Part shown: positions 1 to 5,179 of the stretch, in pieces
Layout of the letters: every line of letters begins with the position of its first letter
Numbering within the stretch: position 1 is the stretch's first letter
Assembly: GCA_050731755.1 (NCBI GenBank)
Contig: JBOHPP010000262.1
Location: forward strand, 1-6,744
DNA from: JBOHPP01 sp050731755
GTDB lineage: Bacteria; Methylomirabilota; Methylomirabilia; Rokubacteriales; CSP1-6
DNA length: 6,744 nt
Direction: 5' to 3'
The notes under the pieces: generated by a model
Told to the model about the DNA's origin: nothing
What the model saw: only the letters and a program-made list of their open reading frames with translations
Database searches by the model: none
Program-made: the position numbers and the translations under genes

Positions 1-447
1 GTGGTCATCGGGCTCATCGCGATCATCGCGGCCATCTCCATCCCGCTCCTGCTCAGCTTCGTCCGGTCTCAAAGAACCCAGGGGGCGGCCCGGGAGCTCG
101 TCGCCTTGCTGAACCAAGCGCGCCAGCTCGCGATCACCCGCAACACGTCCTTCAGCCTGGAGGTGGAGATTACGCCCCAGGATCGGTTGCGCTTCTGCTC
201 CGGCACGGCGACACCGTGCCCGGGCGGAACCGTGTGGATCGGAGCCGGCACCGACACCAACGGATGGATGAGGCTCGCCGAACGCAACCGGATCCTCCTG
301 GGTCCAACGATTACGTTCAGCGCCCTTGGCTCGGCCATTAACGCCGGCCGACTCCGGGTTCAAGACGCGCAGGGAACCTCCTGCCTTGATGTTGTCGTCA
401 GCGTCTCCGGCCGCATTCGGACCGAGACCGCGTTAGGCTGCCCCTAA
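1..447 (+). CDS. GspH/FimT-family minor pseudopilin, 5'-truncated by the window edge
   Basis: This is the C-terminal 148 residues of a type IV pilin-like protein, probably a minor pilin that helps initiate pilus assembly at the inner membrane. The window opens inside the conserved N-terminal helix: the first residues (VVIGLIAIIAAISIP) match what normally follows the G^FTLIELL cleavage site, so roughly 15 residues, including the leader and Glu5, lie upstream. The GTG at base 1 is therefore an internal Val codon, not the start. A helical spine (about residues 1-48, with NQARQLAITRN typical of FimT/GspH) is followed by a beta-rich globular part. Four cysteines (66, 73, 128, 147 of the visible part) could form two disulfides; the last pair flanks the C-terminal SVSGRIR strand typical of GspH domains. 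The stop is TAA at 445-447. Family assignment is firm; FimT versus FimU/GspH naming is not decided. Confidence 0.9.
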   Translation: MVIGLIAIIAAISIPLLLSFVRSQRTQGAARELVALLNQARQLAITRNTSFSLEVEITPQDRLRFCSGTATPCPGGTVWIGAGTDTNGWMRLAERNRILLGPTITFSALGSAINAGRLRVQDAQGTSCLDVVVSVSGRIRTETALGCP

Positions 448-516
448 CACGTCTGCCTGCGCCATCGATGAAAATGGGGCGCCGGCGCGCCGCTGGCCGC
501 GGCTTCCCCGAGCGTG

Positions 517-539
517 CGACATCTGCATCTAGGATGTCG
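517..539. repeat. Inverted repeat, 7-bp stem (possible terminator hairpin)
   Basis: CGACATC (517-523) and GATGTCG (533-539) are perfect reverse complements separated by 9 nt. The position between two convergent genes suits a terminator or an mRNA 3'-end stabilising hairpin. There is no following U-run in either direction, so this is not a canonical intrinsic terminator. Confidence 0.4.
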
Positions 540-543
540 AGGG

Positions 544-558
544 CGTCATGGCATGACG
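544..558. repeat. Near-perfect palindrome CGTCATG-G-CATGACG
   Basis: Two 7-bp arms (544-550 and 552-558) flank a single G. Flanking GGG (541-543) and CCC further out allow a longer bulged stem. It begins 13 bp beyond the protease stop codon (571-573 on the minus strand), so it could fold at the 3' end of that transcript. No T-tract follows. Confidence 0.35.
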
Positions 559-570
559 GCGCCCGCAGGG

Positions 571-1179
571 CTACTTGGCGCCGAGCTTGACGATGCCGGC
601 TCCGGGGTCGATGCTGACGTTGAAGCGGGTGAGGAAGTCCTGGCCGAGAAGGCCGTCCACGTCCGGCATCTCCATGTCGTAGGCGCTGACCACGAGACGC
701 TCGACGCGGGCGTCGCCGACCTCAATGGAATCCACGACGACCTGCTGGACCTCGACCTCCACATCCTTGGCAATCCCGCGCGTCCGGGCCGATCGCACCC
801 CCCGCGTGAGCGAGACTCCAGCCGCGGCCAGCACACGCGGGCTGATCAGCGTACCTCCGGCGCCCGTGTCCAGAATTAGCCGGCAGGAGGCCGAGCCGTT
901 CACGCGGGCGCTGACGACGATGTGGCGACCGGGCAAGAAGCGGATGACGGTCTCCCCGGGCGGGGAGCCTGCCGGCGCGGCGGTCGGCGTGCTGGGGTCG
1001 TTGCGGAGGCCGAGTGGCACGGCCCGGGAACGAACGCGCTCGGGGACGTTGGCCAGCCCCTCCGTGTAGTGTGCATTGCCGCGTTCGTCGGTCCAGCGGT
1101 AGATCTGGGCGGCGGCCGGCAGGGCAACGCCTGCGTCCATGAGCAGAACAGCCAGCAGGACGACAGCGGCGCGCACCAT
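571..1179 (-). CDS. Secreted retropepsin-like (clan AA) aspartic protease with N-terminal DUF4124-like segment
   Basis: This 202-residue protein is predicted to be exported and to act as an aspartyl peptidase in the periplasm; the substrate is unknown. Residues 1-24 form a signal peptide ending in AAA before Gln25. Residues 25-50 (IYRWTDERGNAHYTE and following) match the DUF4124 pattern common in exported proteobacterial proteins. A Pro/Ala/Ser linker (about 58-76) leads to a retropepsin-like fold. The catalytic motif is LILDTGAGGTLIS, with Asp104-Thr105-Gly106. The later family hallmark DGLLGQDFL is at 175-183. A single DTG means it would act as a homodimer, as in this clan. The ATG at 1177-1179 is chosen because the hydrophobic signal peptide follows directly; an in-frame TTG 39 bp upstream would add 13 residues before it. 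No Shine-Dalgarno sequence is visible. The gene is transcribed against the pilus genes on both sides. The family call is strong; a role in pilus biology is inference from location only. Confidence 0.88.
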   Translation of the reverse strand: MVRAAVVLLAVLLMDAGVALPAAAQIYRWTDERGNAHYTEGLANVPERVRSRAVPLGLRNDPSTPTAAPAGSPPGETVIRFLPGRHIVVSARVNGSASCRLILDTGAGGTLISPRVLAAAGVSLTRGVRSARTRGIAKDVEVEVQQVVVDSIEVGDARVERLVVSAYDMEMPDVDGLLGQDFLTRFNVSIDPGAGIVKLGAK

Positions 1180-1185
1180 GTGGCG

Positions 1186-1191
1186 ATCATA
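1186..1191 (-). promoter_or_regulatory. Possible -10 box of a leaderless promoter for the aspartic protease
   Basis: On the minus strand TATGAT (5 of 6 matches to TATAAT) lies exactly 6 nt before the chosen ATG. That would place transcription start at or next to the A of the start codon, and the absence of a Shine-Dalgarno sequence fits a leaderless mRNA. No convincing -35 hexamer is present at 16-18 bp, so this remains tentative. Confidence 0.3.
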
Positions 1192-1258
1192 GCGCACGGT
1201 GGATGAGCCGATACACAACCATTTTCGGGGCCTCGTTTGCGTGGGCCCGGCCCCGCAT

Positions 1259-1282
1259 CGATGGGCTCGAGCAGGCCCATCG
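1259..1282. repeat. Inverted repeat, 8-bp perfect stem with 8-nt loop
   Basis: CGATGGGC (1259-1266) pairs with GCCCATCG (1275-1282) around TCGAGCAG. It lies about 80 bp upstream of the protease start and about 170 bp upstream of the pilV-like start. It could be a hairpin in a leader RNA or a dyad protein-binding site; no T-tract follows. Confidence 0.45.
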
Positions 1283-1366
1283 CCGTCTTCGGCCCCCCAA
1301 GGACCAAGGCAAGGCCCGCCGTCGCCTCCGCCACTAATCCCGGATGTGACGTGTCCGATTTCGTCC

Positions 1367-1382
1367 GTCAGAAATTTCTGAC
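1367..1382. promoter_or_regulatory. Perfect 16-bp palindrome, candidate operator
   Basis: GTCAGAAATTTCTGAC is a perfect palindrome with an AT-rich centre in otherwise GC-rich DNA. It lies 69 bp upstream of the pilV-like ATG and about 190 bp upstream of the divergent protease start. The form (two 8-bp arms, no spacer) suits a homodimeric helix-turn-helix repressor or activator. A further GTCA-type half-site lies at 1347-1350 (TGAC). The regulator is not identifiable from the window. Confidence 0.5.
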
Positions 1383-1440
1383 CTTGCCCTCATGGCTCGT
1401 CCCCTGCGATCTTGAACACCGTTGGAATCACCGAAGCAGA

Positions 1441-1444
1441 GAGG
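1441..1444 (+). promoter_or_regulatory. Shine-Dalgarno site of the pilV-like gene
   Basis: GAGG sits 7 nt upstream of the ATG at 1452. It decides the start against the in-frame TTG at 1422, which has no comparable site and would add ten residues before the short basic leader peptide. Confidence 0.75.
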
Positions 1445-1451
1445 CGCGCTC

Positions 1452-1856
1452 ATGAGCTCGAACCAGCGCGGGTTCACGCTTCTCGAAGTCCTCGTTGCCG
1501 CCTCGATCGTCGTCGTCGCCCTGAGCGCCGTAGCCGCCGGGTTCCAGTACGCGCTCGGCGTCGTCGAAGCCAGTCGCCAACACACCACCGCGCTCTTCCT
1601 GGCGGCTCAGCGGCTCGAGCAGGTCAAGGCCTGGGCGCTGGTGGACTTCGCGGGGGTGACCGTCGCCAACTTCCCCGCGGAGAATCCGGTGATCGGCTAC
1701 CCGCACTATCGGCGCGCCGTCGACATCACGCCCGATCCGGCCGGCGTCGCCGACGCGGTGCGGGTCCAGGTCACTGTGGCCTACCGTCCGGTCGCTGCCG
1801 TCTCGCCCGGGCCCCGGATGGTGATGCTCGTCACCGTCCTGTCGAGGCGGCGATGA
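1452..1856 (+). CDS. PilV/GspI-like minor prepilin
   Basis: This 134-residue protein is a class III-signal prepilin. The short leader MSSNQRG is cut by prepilin peptidase between Gly7 and Phe8, giving a mature N-terminus FTLLEV with Glu at mature position 5 (Glu12), followed by a hydrophobic helix to about residue 35. The segment around residues 46-60 (TTALFLAAQRLEQVKA) resembles the helix of GspI/PilV proteins, and a small beta domain follows, ending in VTVLSRRR. It is a minor pilin, expected to enter the pilus tip or priming complex after processing in the inner membrane. A GAGG ribosome site supports the start. The stop overlaps the next gene by four bases (ATGA), pointing to coupled translation. 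Family membership is firm; exact orthology to PilV is less certain because the globular part is short. Confidence 0.88.
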   Translation: MSSNQRGFTLLEVLVAASIVVVALSAVAAGFQYALGVVEASRQHTTALFLAAQRLEQVKAWALVDFAGVTVANFPAENPVIGYPHYRRAVDITPDPAGVADAVRVQVTVAYRPVAAVSPGPRMVMLVTVLSRRR

Positions 1857-2305
1857 CCCTGGTCCTGGCTCTGAGCGTCCTCATCGCCCTCACCGCTCCC
1901 ATGCTGGCCCTTCTGTCCGCCAGCCTGTTCGAGCCCCTGATCGCTCGGAACCAGGTCGACGCGACGCAGGCGCTCTACTCCGCCGAGGCAGGAATCGAGT
2001 GGGCGTTCAACCTGTTGGTCAATACCCCGGACTGGAACGCCGTGGTCCCGCCCTCAGACGAGAGCCCCATCACCGCGCCCGACGGCTTGCTCCCCTGGGG
2101 CACGACGACGATCACCGTCCGCCGCGGCACCCCGCCCGGTACCCGGCCCCCCAGCGCCGAGGACGCCGACGGCGTTGTCACCGTCACCAGCACGGCAACG
2201 GTCAACGGCGCACTCCGCACCGTCGAGGCGGTCGTCAGGCGGCTCTCGACGAGCTCTCAGGGGCTCTTCGACCGGCACGCCCTGGTCGACTGGCGCGAGC
2301 GGTGA
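1853..2305 (+). CDS. PilX-like pilus assembly protein
   Basis: This 150-residue protein has a hydrophobic N-terminal helix (residues 1-26) followed by an amphipathic stretch with QALYSAEAGIEWAFN (39-53), the signature of PilX-type N-terminal domains, then a short beta-rich C-terminal part. PilX acts with the other minor pilins in starting pilus assembly. The start ATG overlaps the preceding stop codon (ATGA), with GAGGCGG (1844-1850) just upstream as ribosome site. Unlike typical PilX proteins it has no basic residues or Arg-Gly before the hydrophobic helix: translation begins directly with MTLVLALSV. No near upstream in-frame start supplies them. The C-terminal domain is also short for the family. 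Assignment rests on the N-terminal third; the rest is not recognisable by eye. Confidence 0.78.
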   Translation: MTLVLALSVLIALTAPMLALLSASLFEPLIARNQVDATQALYSAEAGIEWAFNLLVNTPDWNAVVPPSDESPITAPDGLLPWGTTTITVRRGTPPGTRPPSAEDADGVVTVTSTATVNGALRTVEAVVRRLSTSSQGLFDRHALVDWRER

Positions 2306-2383
2306 CACGCCCGGGGCTCCCACCAGGCCTCGGTCCCTACGACCCTCCGGGAAGGCCGGAAAACTTAGGTCCTGGGCACGACG

Positions 2384-2407
2384 CTCCCTATACTAGCCTC
2401 AAGGGAG
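2384..2407. repeat. 6-bp dyad flanking the pilM -10 region
   Basis: CTCCCT (2384-2389) and AGGGAG (2402-2407) are perfect reverse complements separated by 12 nt. The left arm touches the -10 box and the right arm covers the predicted start of transcription. It may be an operator placed to block RNA polymerase, or may be chance. Confidence 0.35.
2389..2394 (+). promoter_or_regulatory. Candidate -10 box for the pilMNOPQ operon
   Basis: TATACT matches TATAAT at 5 of 6 positions and stands out in GC-rich sequence. Transcription would begin near 2401, leaving a leader of about 25 nt that contains the pilM ribosome site. The best -35 candidate, TTAGGT at 2365-2370 (18-bp spacing), is weak, so an activator or an alternative sigma factor may be needed. 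Confidence 0.5.
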
Positions 2408-2413
2408 ACAGGC

Positions 2414-2417
2414 GGAG
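2414..2417 (+). promoter_or_regulatory. Shine-Dalgarno site of pilM
   Basis: GGAG lies 8 nt before the ATG at 2426, within the purine-rich stretch that runs from 2401. Spacing is near ideal and supports the start. Confidence 0.75.
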
Positions 2418-2425
2418 ACAACGTC

Positions 2426-3484
2426 ATGTTTAACTTGCCGTTTTTCAGGAGCCGCCGCGACACCCTCGGCCTGGACGTCGGCTCCAGCGCCATCAAGGCC
2501 GTCCAGCTCAGCCGGAACAATGGCTCGTTCCGGCTCGAGGCCCTGGGCATTGCGCCGGTGCCGCCCGACGTGATCGTCGAGGGCGCGATCCGGGAGCCGG
2601 CCGCCGTCGCCCAAGCCATCCACGAGGCGGTGGGCAAGGCCGGGGTCCACACCAAGGACGCGGCCATCGCGCTGTCCGGCCGCGAGTTGATCATCAAGAA
2701 GCTTCAGATCCCTAAAGTTCCCCCCAAAGAGCTGCCCGACGCGGTCCAGCTCGGGGCCGAGCATCACATTCCGTTCTCGATCGACGAGGTCTTCCTGGAC
2801 TACCACGTCGTCGGCACTCCCGACGAGCTGATGGACCTCATCCTGGTGGCCGTCAAGAAATCCAAGGTGACCGAGTACGTATCGGTCGTCGAGGCGGCCG
2901 GGCTCAACGCCGTGGTCGTCGACGTCGATGGCTTCGCGCTCGGCAACCAGTTCGAGCTGAACCACCCCAACGAGCAGGGCGAAGCGGTGGCCCTGGTCGA
3001 CCTCGGCGCCTCGGCGATGAAGACCAACGTCGTCCGCGGCGGGACCTCGATCTTCGCGCGGGACATCCCGTTCGGGGGCAAGAACTACACCCAGGCCATC
3101 GCCCAACACCTAAGAATCCCGCTGGATCAGGCCGAAGCGGCCAAGACCGGCAAGGACGTGGGCATCCCCTGGGATTCGATCGTGCCCGCGCTGGAGTCGG
3201 TCTCGCGCGAGCTGTCGCTCGAGATTCAGCGCACCCTCGATTATTTCGTGTCGACGGTGGAGTCCGAGCGTATCAGCAAGATCGTCATGGCCGGCGGCTG
3301 CGCTCAGTTGCCGGGGCTCACCGACTTCCTGTCGTCGATCTGGGGCATCCCGGTCGAAGTGGCCCGGCCGTTCGACCGCATCCAGGTTGACGCCGCCCAC
3401 GCCGACGCGGTCGCCGCGGCCGGACCAGGGCTCGCCGTCGCGGTGGGTCTCGGCCTGCGGCGGGCCGGAGACAAAAACAAGTGA
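2426..3484 (+). CDS. pilM: Type IV pilus assembly ATPase-fold protein PilM
   Basis: PilM is the cytoplasmic, actin-like (ASKHA fold) component of the pilus alignment complex. It binds nucleotide and docks on the N-terminal tail of PilN. At 352 residues it is the usual length. The phosphate-1 motif is LGLDVGSSAIKAVQL (14-28), the second phosphate motif is ALVDLGASAMKT (189-200), and the adenosine motif is IVMAGGCAQLPGL (286-298). A Cys at 292 stands where Gly is common in that last motif. The segment IKKLQIPKVPPKEL (90-103) is also characteristic. There is no signal peptide or membrane segment. It heads the pilMNOPQ run, behind its own likely promoter and a GGAG ribosome site; its stop overlaps the pilN start by four bases (GTGA). 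Identification is secure. Confidence 0.97.
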   Translation: MFNLPFFRSRRDTLGLDVGSSAIKAVQLSRNNGSFRLEALGIAPVPPDVIVEGAIREPAAVAQAIHEAVGKAGVHTKDAAIALSGRELIIKKLQIPKVPPKELPDAVQLGAEHHIPFSIDEVFLDYHVVGTPDELMDLILVAVKKSKVTEYVSVVEAAGLNAVVVDVDGFALGNQFELNHPNEQGEAVALVDLGASAMKTNVVRGGTSIFARDIPFGGKNYTQAIAQHLRIPLDQAEAAKTGKDVGIPWDSIVPALESVSRELSLEIQRTLDYFVSTVESERISKIVMAGGCAQLPGLTDFLSSIWGIPVEVARPFDRIQVDAAHADAVAAAGPGLAVAVGLGLRRAGDKNK

Positions 3485-4041
3485 TCAGGATCAACCTCGC
3501 CCCGCCTGACCGGCGCCGCCGACGTCTCCCGCTGTTCAAGCTGGAATTGCCGGCTTTCGACCTCGGGGTCCTGTTCGCCATCGTCTACATCGTGGCCGTG
3601 GTCGGCATCGGCGCCACCTGGTGGTGGCGGTCGACCGCGGAATCGTTGTTGAGGGCCGCGGTGCAGAAGGACAAGGCGGAGCTGGCGTCGTTGAAGGCCA
3701 CCATGGGCCAGGGCGCCAAGATCAGGGAGCAGCTGGCCAGTTTGAAGAGCCGCCTCAAGGCCATCGAAGATCTGACCAGGAACCAGGGCCGGCCCATCGC
3801 GCTCCTCGACGCGTTCCTGGATACCGTGCCCCCTGACCTCTGGATCACGACCTTCGAGGAGAAGGGCGCGGCCCTGAAGATCGCCGGCACCGCCTACTCG
3901 CCCACGGCGGTCGCCGACTTCATGACCAACCTGCGTCGCTCCGGTCGGTTCAAGGACATCGACATCGTCATCGCCAGGCAGGACCTGGCCAAGAGTCCGC
4001 GGCCGGTGACCTTCGAGGTCACCTGCCGGTTCGAGATCTGA
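3481..4041 (+). CDS. pilN: Type IV pilus inner-membrane alignment protein PilN
   Basis: PilN is a single-pass (bitopic) inner-membrane protein. Its short cytoplasmic tail binds PilM and its periplasmic domain pairs with PilO. The 186-residue product starts with MIRINLAPPD, the conserved PilM-binding INLxP tail, followed by five consecutive arginines (11-15) that favour a cytoplasmic N-terminus. A transmembrane helix spans about 27-48, a charged coiled coil about 52-100, and a ferredoxin-like domain about 105-186 (TVPPDLWITTFEEKG, then a C-terminal VTFEVTCRFEI strand). The start is GTG, overlapping the pilM stop, with GGAG at 3467-3470, 10 nt upstream. The INLxP motif directly after this GTG fixes the start. 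Translational coupling to pilM is likely. Confidence 0.95.
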   Translation: MIRINLAPPDRRRRRLPLFKLELPAFDLGVLFAIVYIVAVVGIGATWWWRSTAESLLRAAVQKDKAELASLKATMGQGAKIREQLASLKSRLKAIEDLTRNQGRPIALLDAFLDTVPPDLWITTFEEKGAALKIAGTAYSPTAVADFMTNLRRSGRFKDIDIVIARQDLAKSPRPVTFEVTCRFEI

Positions 4042-4043
4042 TC

Positions 4044-4673
4044 ATGGAACTGCCGGCGTTCCTCAACCCGATCCTCAGCGCCGCCCGGTGGCAGCGGGCA
4101 TTGCTCGGCGCCATGGGCCTCGCCTTGATCGTCGGCGGCGCCTGGGTCTTCGTCCTCTCACCCATCGAGACGCGCATCGCCGGGCTCGGAGCGGAGCGGG
4201 TGTCGCTGCAGCGGGAGCTCGTGGAAGGCCGGCGCATCGTCGCCGACCTGGCCCGCTTCCGCGTCGAGATCGCCGAGCTGGAGCAGCGCATCGAGGTCAT
4301 CAAGGAAAAACTGCCGACCGAGAAGGACATGCCGCCGCTCTACCGGACGGTCTCCGATGCCGCCTTCCAGTCAGGCCTCGGCGTCAGCCTGTTCCAGCCC
4401 AGAGAGCCCAGGGTCACCGAGCACTTCAACGAGATCCCCATTGCGGTGAATGCGGAAGGCGGCTACCACCAGGTGGGCGAGTTCTTCGAACGACTGGCCG
4501 GCCTTCCTCGGGTCGTCAACGTCACCGAATGGAAACTCACCGGGACCCCCAAGGGCAAGGGCGCGCACGTCAAGGCGGATCTGACTCTGGCGACGTACAT
4601 GGCTCGTCCCCCCGGCTCGCCGCCACCGGCTAAACCGGGCACGCCGCGCGGCCGGCCCGCGGCAGCGAGGTAG
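4044..4673 (+). CDS. pilO: Type IV pilus inner-membrane alignment protein PilO
   Basis: PilO forms heterodimers with PilN and contacts PilP in the periplasm, helping to control pilus extension and retraction. The 209-residue protein has a transmembrane helix at about 19-39, a coiled coil at about 42-90, and then the hallmark KEKLPTEKDMPPLYRTVSD (87-105) leading into a ferredoxin-like domain with YHQVGEFFERLAGLPRVVNV (141-160). The C-terminus ends in a Pro/Gly/Ala/Arg-rich tail (188-209) that looks disordered and is probably lineage-specific. The ATG follows the pilN stop by 2 nt; the upstream ribosome site is weak, so translation probably depends on coupling. Identification is secure. Confidence 0.95.
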   Translation: MELPAFLNPILSAARWQRALLGAMGLALIVGGAWVFVLSPIETRIAGLGAERVSLQRELVEGRRIVADLARFRVEIAELEQRIEVIKEKLPTEKDMPPLYRTVSDAAFQSGLGVSLFQPREPRVTEHFNEIPIAVNAEGGYHQVGEFFERLAGLPRVVNVTEWKLTGTPKGKGAHVKADLTLATYMARPPGSPPPAKPGTPRGRPAAAR

Positions 4674-4675
4674 TG

Positions 4676-5179
4676 ATGAGACGAAACCGACCGGTCGCCG
4701 GCCTGGGCTTCGCTCTGCTCCTGTCGGCGTGTGGGGGTTCGCCGCCAGCCACGCCCGGCACCTCGGCCCCCTCGGGGACCGCGGCTCAGCGAGCTGCCAG
4801 TGTCACGCCCGCGAAGCCCTCGCCCGGTCAGCCGCCTGCCGCCGCCAGCGCTAACGAGGAAAAGGCCCTGCCTTCCGCATCCGAGCCGGGTTACGACCCG
4901 AAGGGCCGTCGTGATCCGTTCGAGTTGCCCGACGCGGTCGAGGGTTCGGCCGGCACCACGGTGGCATCGGCGAAGCTCACCGGCATCGTTCGGAGCCCGG
5001 GCGGCCGCGTTCTGGCCCTCGTCGAGACGCCCGACGGGCTCGGATACATCCTTCAACCCGGCGACACGTTCGGCGATGGGCGCCTGATCGAGGTCGGCCC
5101 GGACACTGTGGTGTTCACCGTCGCTGCCCGACGCGGCTCCACCGAATACCGCGTCGTGTTGCGACTGGGCGGGGAGTGA
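4676..5179 (+). CDS. pilP: Type IV pilus lipoprotein PilP
   Basis: PilP is the periplasmic lipoprotein that connects the PilN/PilO pair to the N-terminal domains of the PilQ secretin. The 167-residue precursor has a lipobox LLLSAC with the lipidated Cys19; the following residues are Gly-Gly rather than Asp. A long Pro/Ala/Ser-rich flexible linker (about 21-72) precedes YDPKGRRDPFELP (73-85), the typical entry to the beta-sandwich HR domain. That domain contains LTGIVRSPGG, ALVETPDGLGYILQPGDTFG and IEVGPDTVVFT (101-148). The ATG at 4676 is preferred over the GTG at 4673 because GAGG at 4667-4670 is 5 nt from the ATG but only 2 nt from the GTG. It starts 2 nt after the pilO stop and overlaps pilQ by one base. 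Confidence 0.95.
   Translation: MRRNRPVAGLGFALLLSACGGSPPATPGTSAPSGTAAQRAASVTPAKPSPGQPPAAASANEEKALPSASEPGYDPKGRRDPFELPDAVEGSAGTTVASAKLTGIVRSPGGRVLALVETPDGLGYILQPGDTFGDGRLIEVGPDTVVFTVAARRGSTEYRVVLRLGGE

Larger units (their letters stand above)
448..570. other. Convergent intergenic region
   Basis: This 123-bp gap separates the stop codons of the pseudopilin gene (plus strand) and the aspartic protease gene (minus strand). It holds no plausible gene. It contains a GC-rich block (about 477-505), including a short GGCGC/GCGCC inverted repeat at 477-490 that reads into CCATTTTC on the minus strand, and two clean inverted repeats at 517-539 and 544-558. Any of these could help end transcription from either side, but none carries a strong T-tract. 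Confidence 0.6.
1180..1451. other. Divergent intergenic region between protease and pilV-like genes
   Basis: This 272-bp region should carry promoters for both directions. It holds a hairpin at 1259-1282, a TGACG/CGTCA inverted repeat (1347-1351 and 1366-1370), a perfect palindrome at 1367-1382, and the Shine-Dalgarno sequence of the pilV-like gene near its right end. I could not identify a convincing sigma70 or sigma54 promoter for the plus-strand gene. Open frames here lack ribosome sites and recognisable products. Confidence 0.6.

Noticed and set aside
571..1179. Retroelement origin for the DTG protease
   Set aside because: The protein is a stand-alone exported protein with a signal peptide and DUF4124-like segment; no reverse transcriptase, integrase or terminal repeats are present. 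It is a cellular clan AA member.
1180..1218. TTG-initiated longer form of the aspartic protease
   Set aside because: It adds 13 residues ahead of a complete signal peptide that begins at the ATG at 1177-1179; no ribosome site supports the TTG.
1237..1455. 72-codon plus-strand open frame in the divergent intergenic region (and an overlapping 60-codon frame at 1199-1381)
   Set aside because: No ribosome site, no recognisable domain, and the frame runs across the palindrome and into the pilV-like start. High GC makes chance open frames common.
1412..1852. Upstream extension of the PilX-like frame (open from 1412)
   Set aside because: The extension overlaps the PilV-like gene entirely, is Arg/Pro/Gly-rich as expected of a shadow frame, and shows no family features; the PilX signature begins only after the ATG at 1853.
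2399..3109. 236-codon minus-strand open frame opposite pilM
   Set aside because: Antisense shadow of pilM; its composition mirrors the codon structure of the plus strand and it shows no domain signature.
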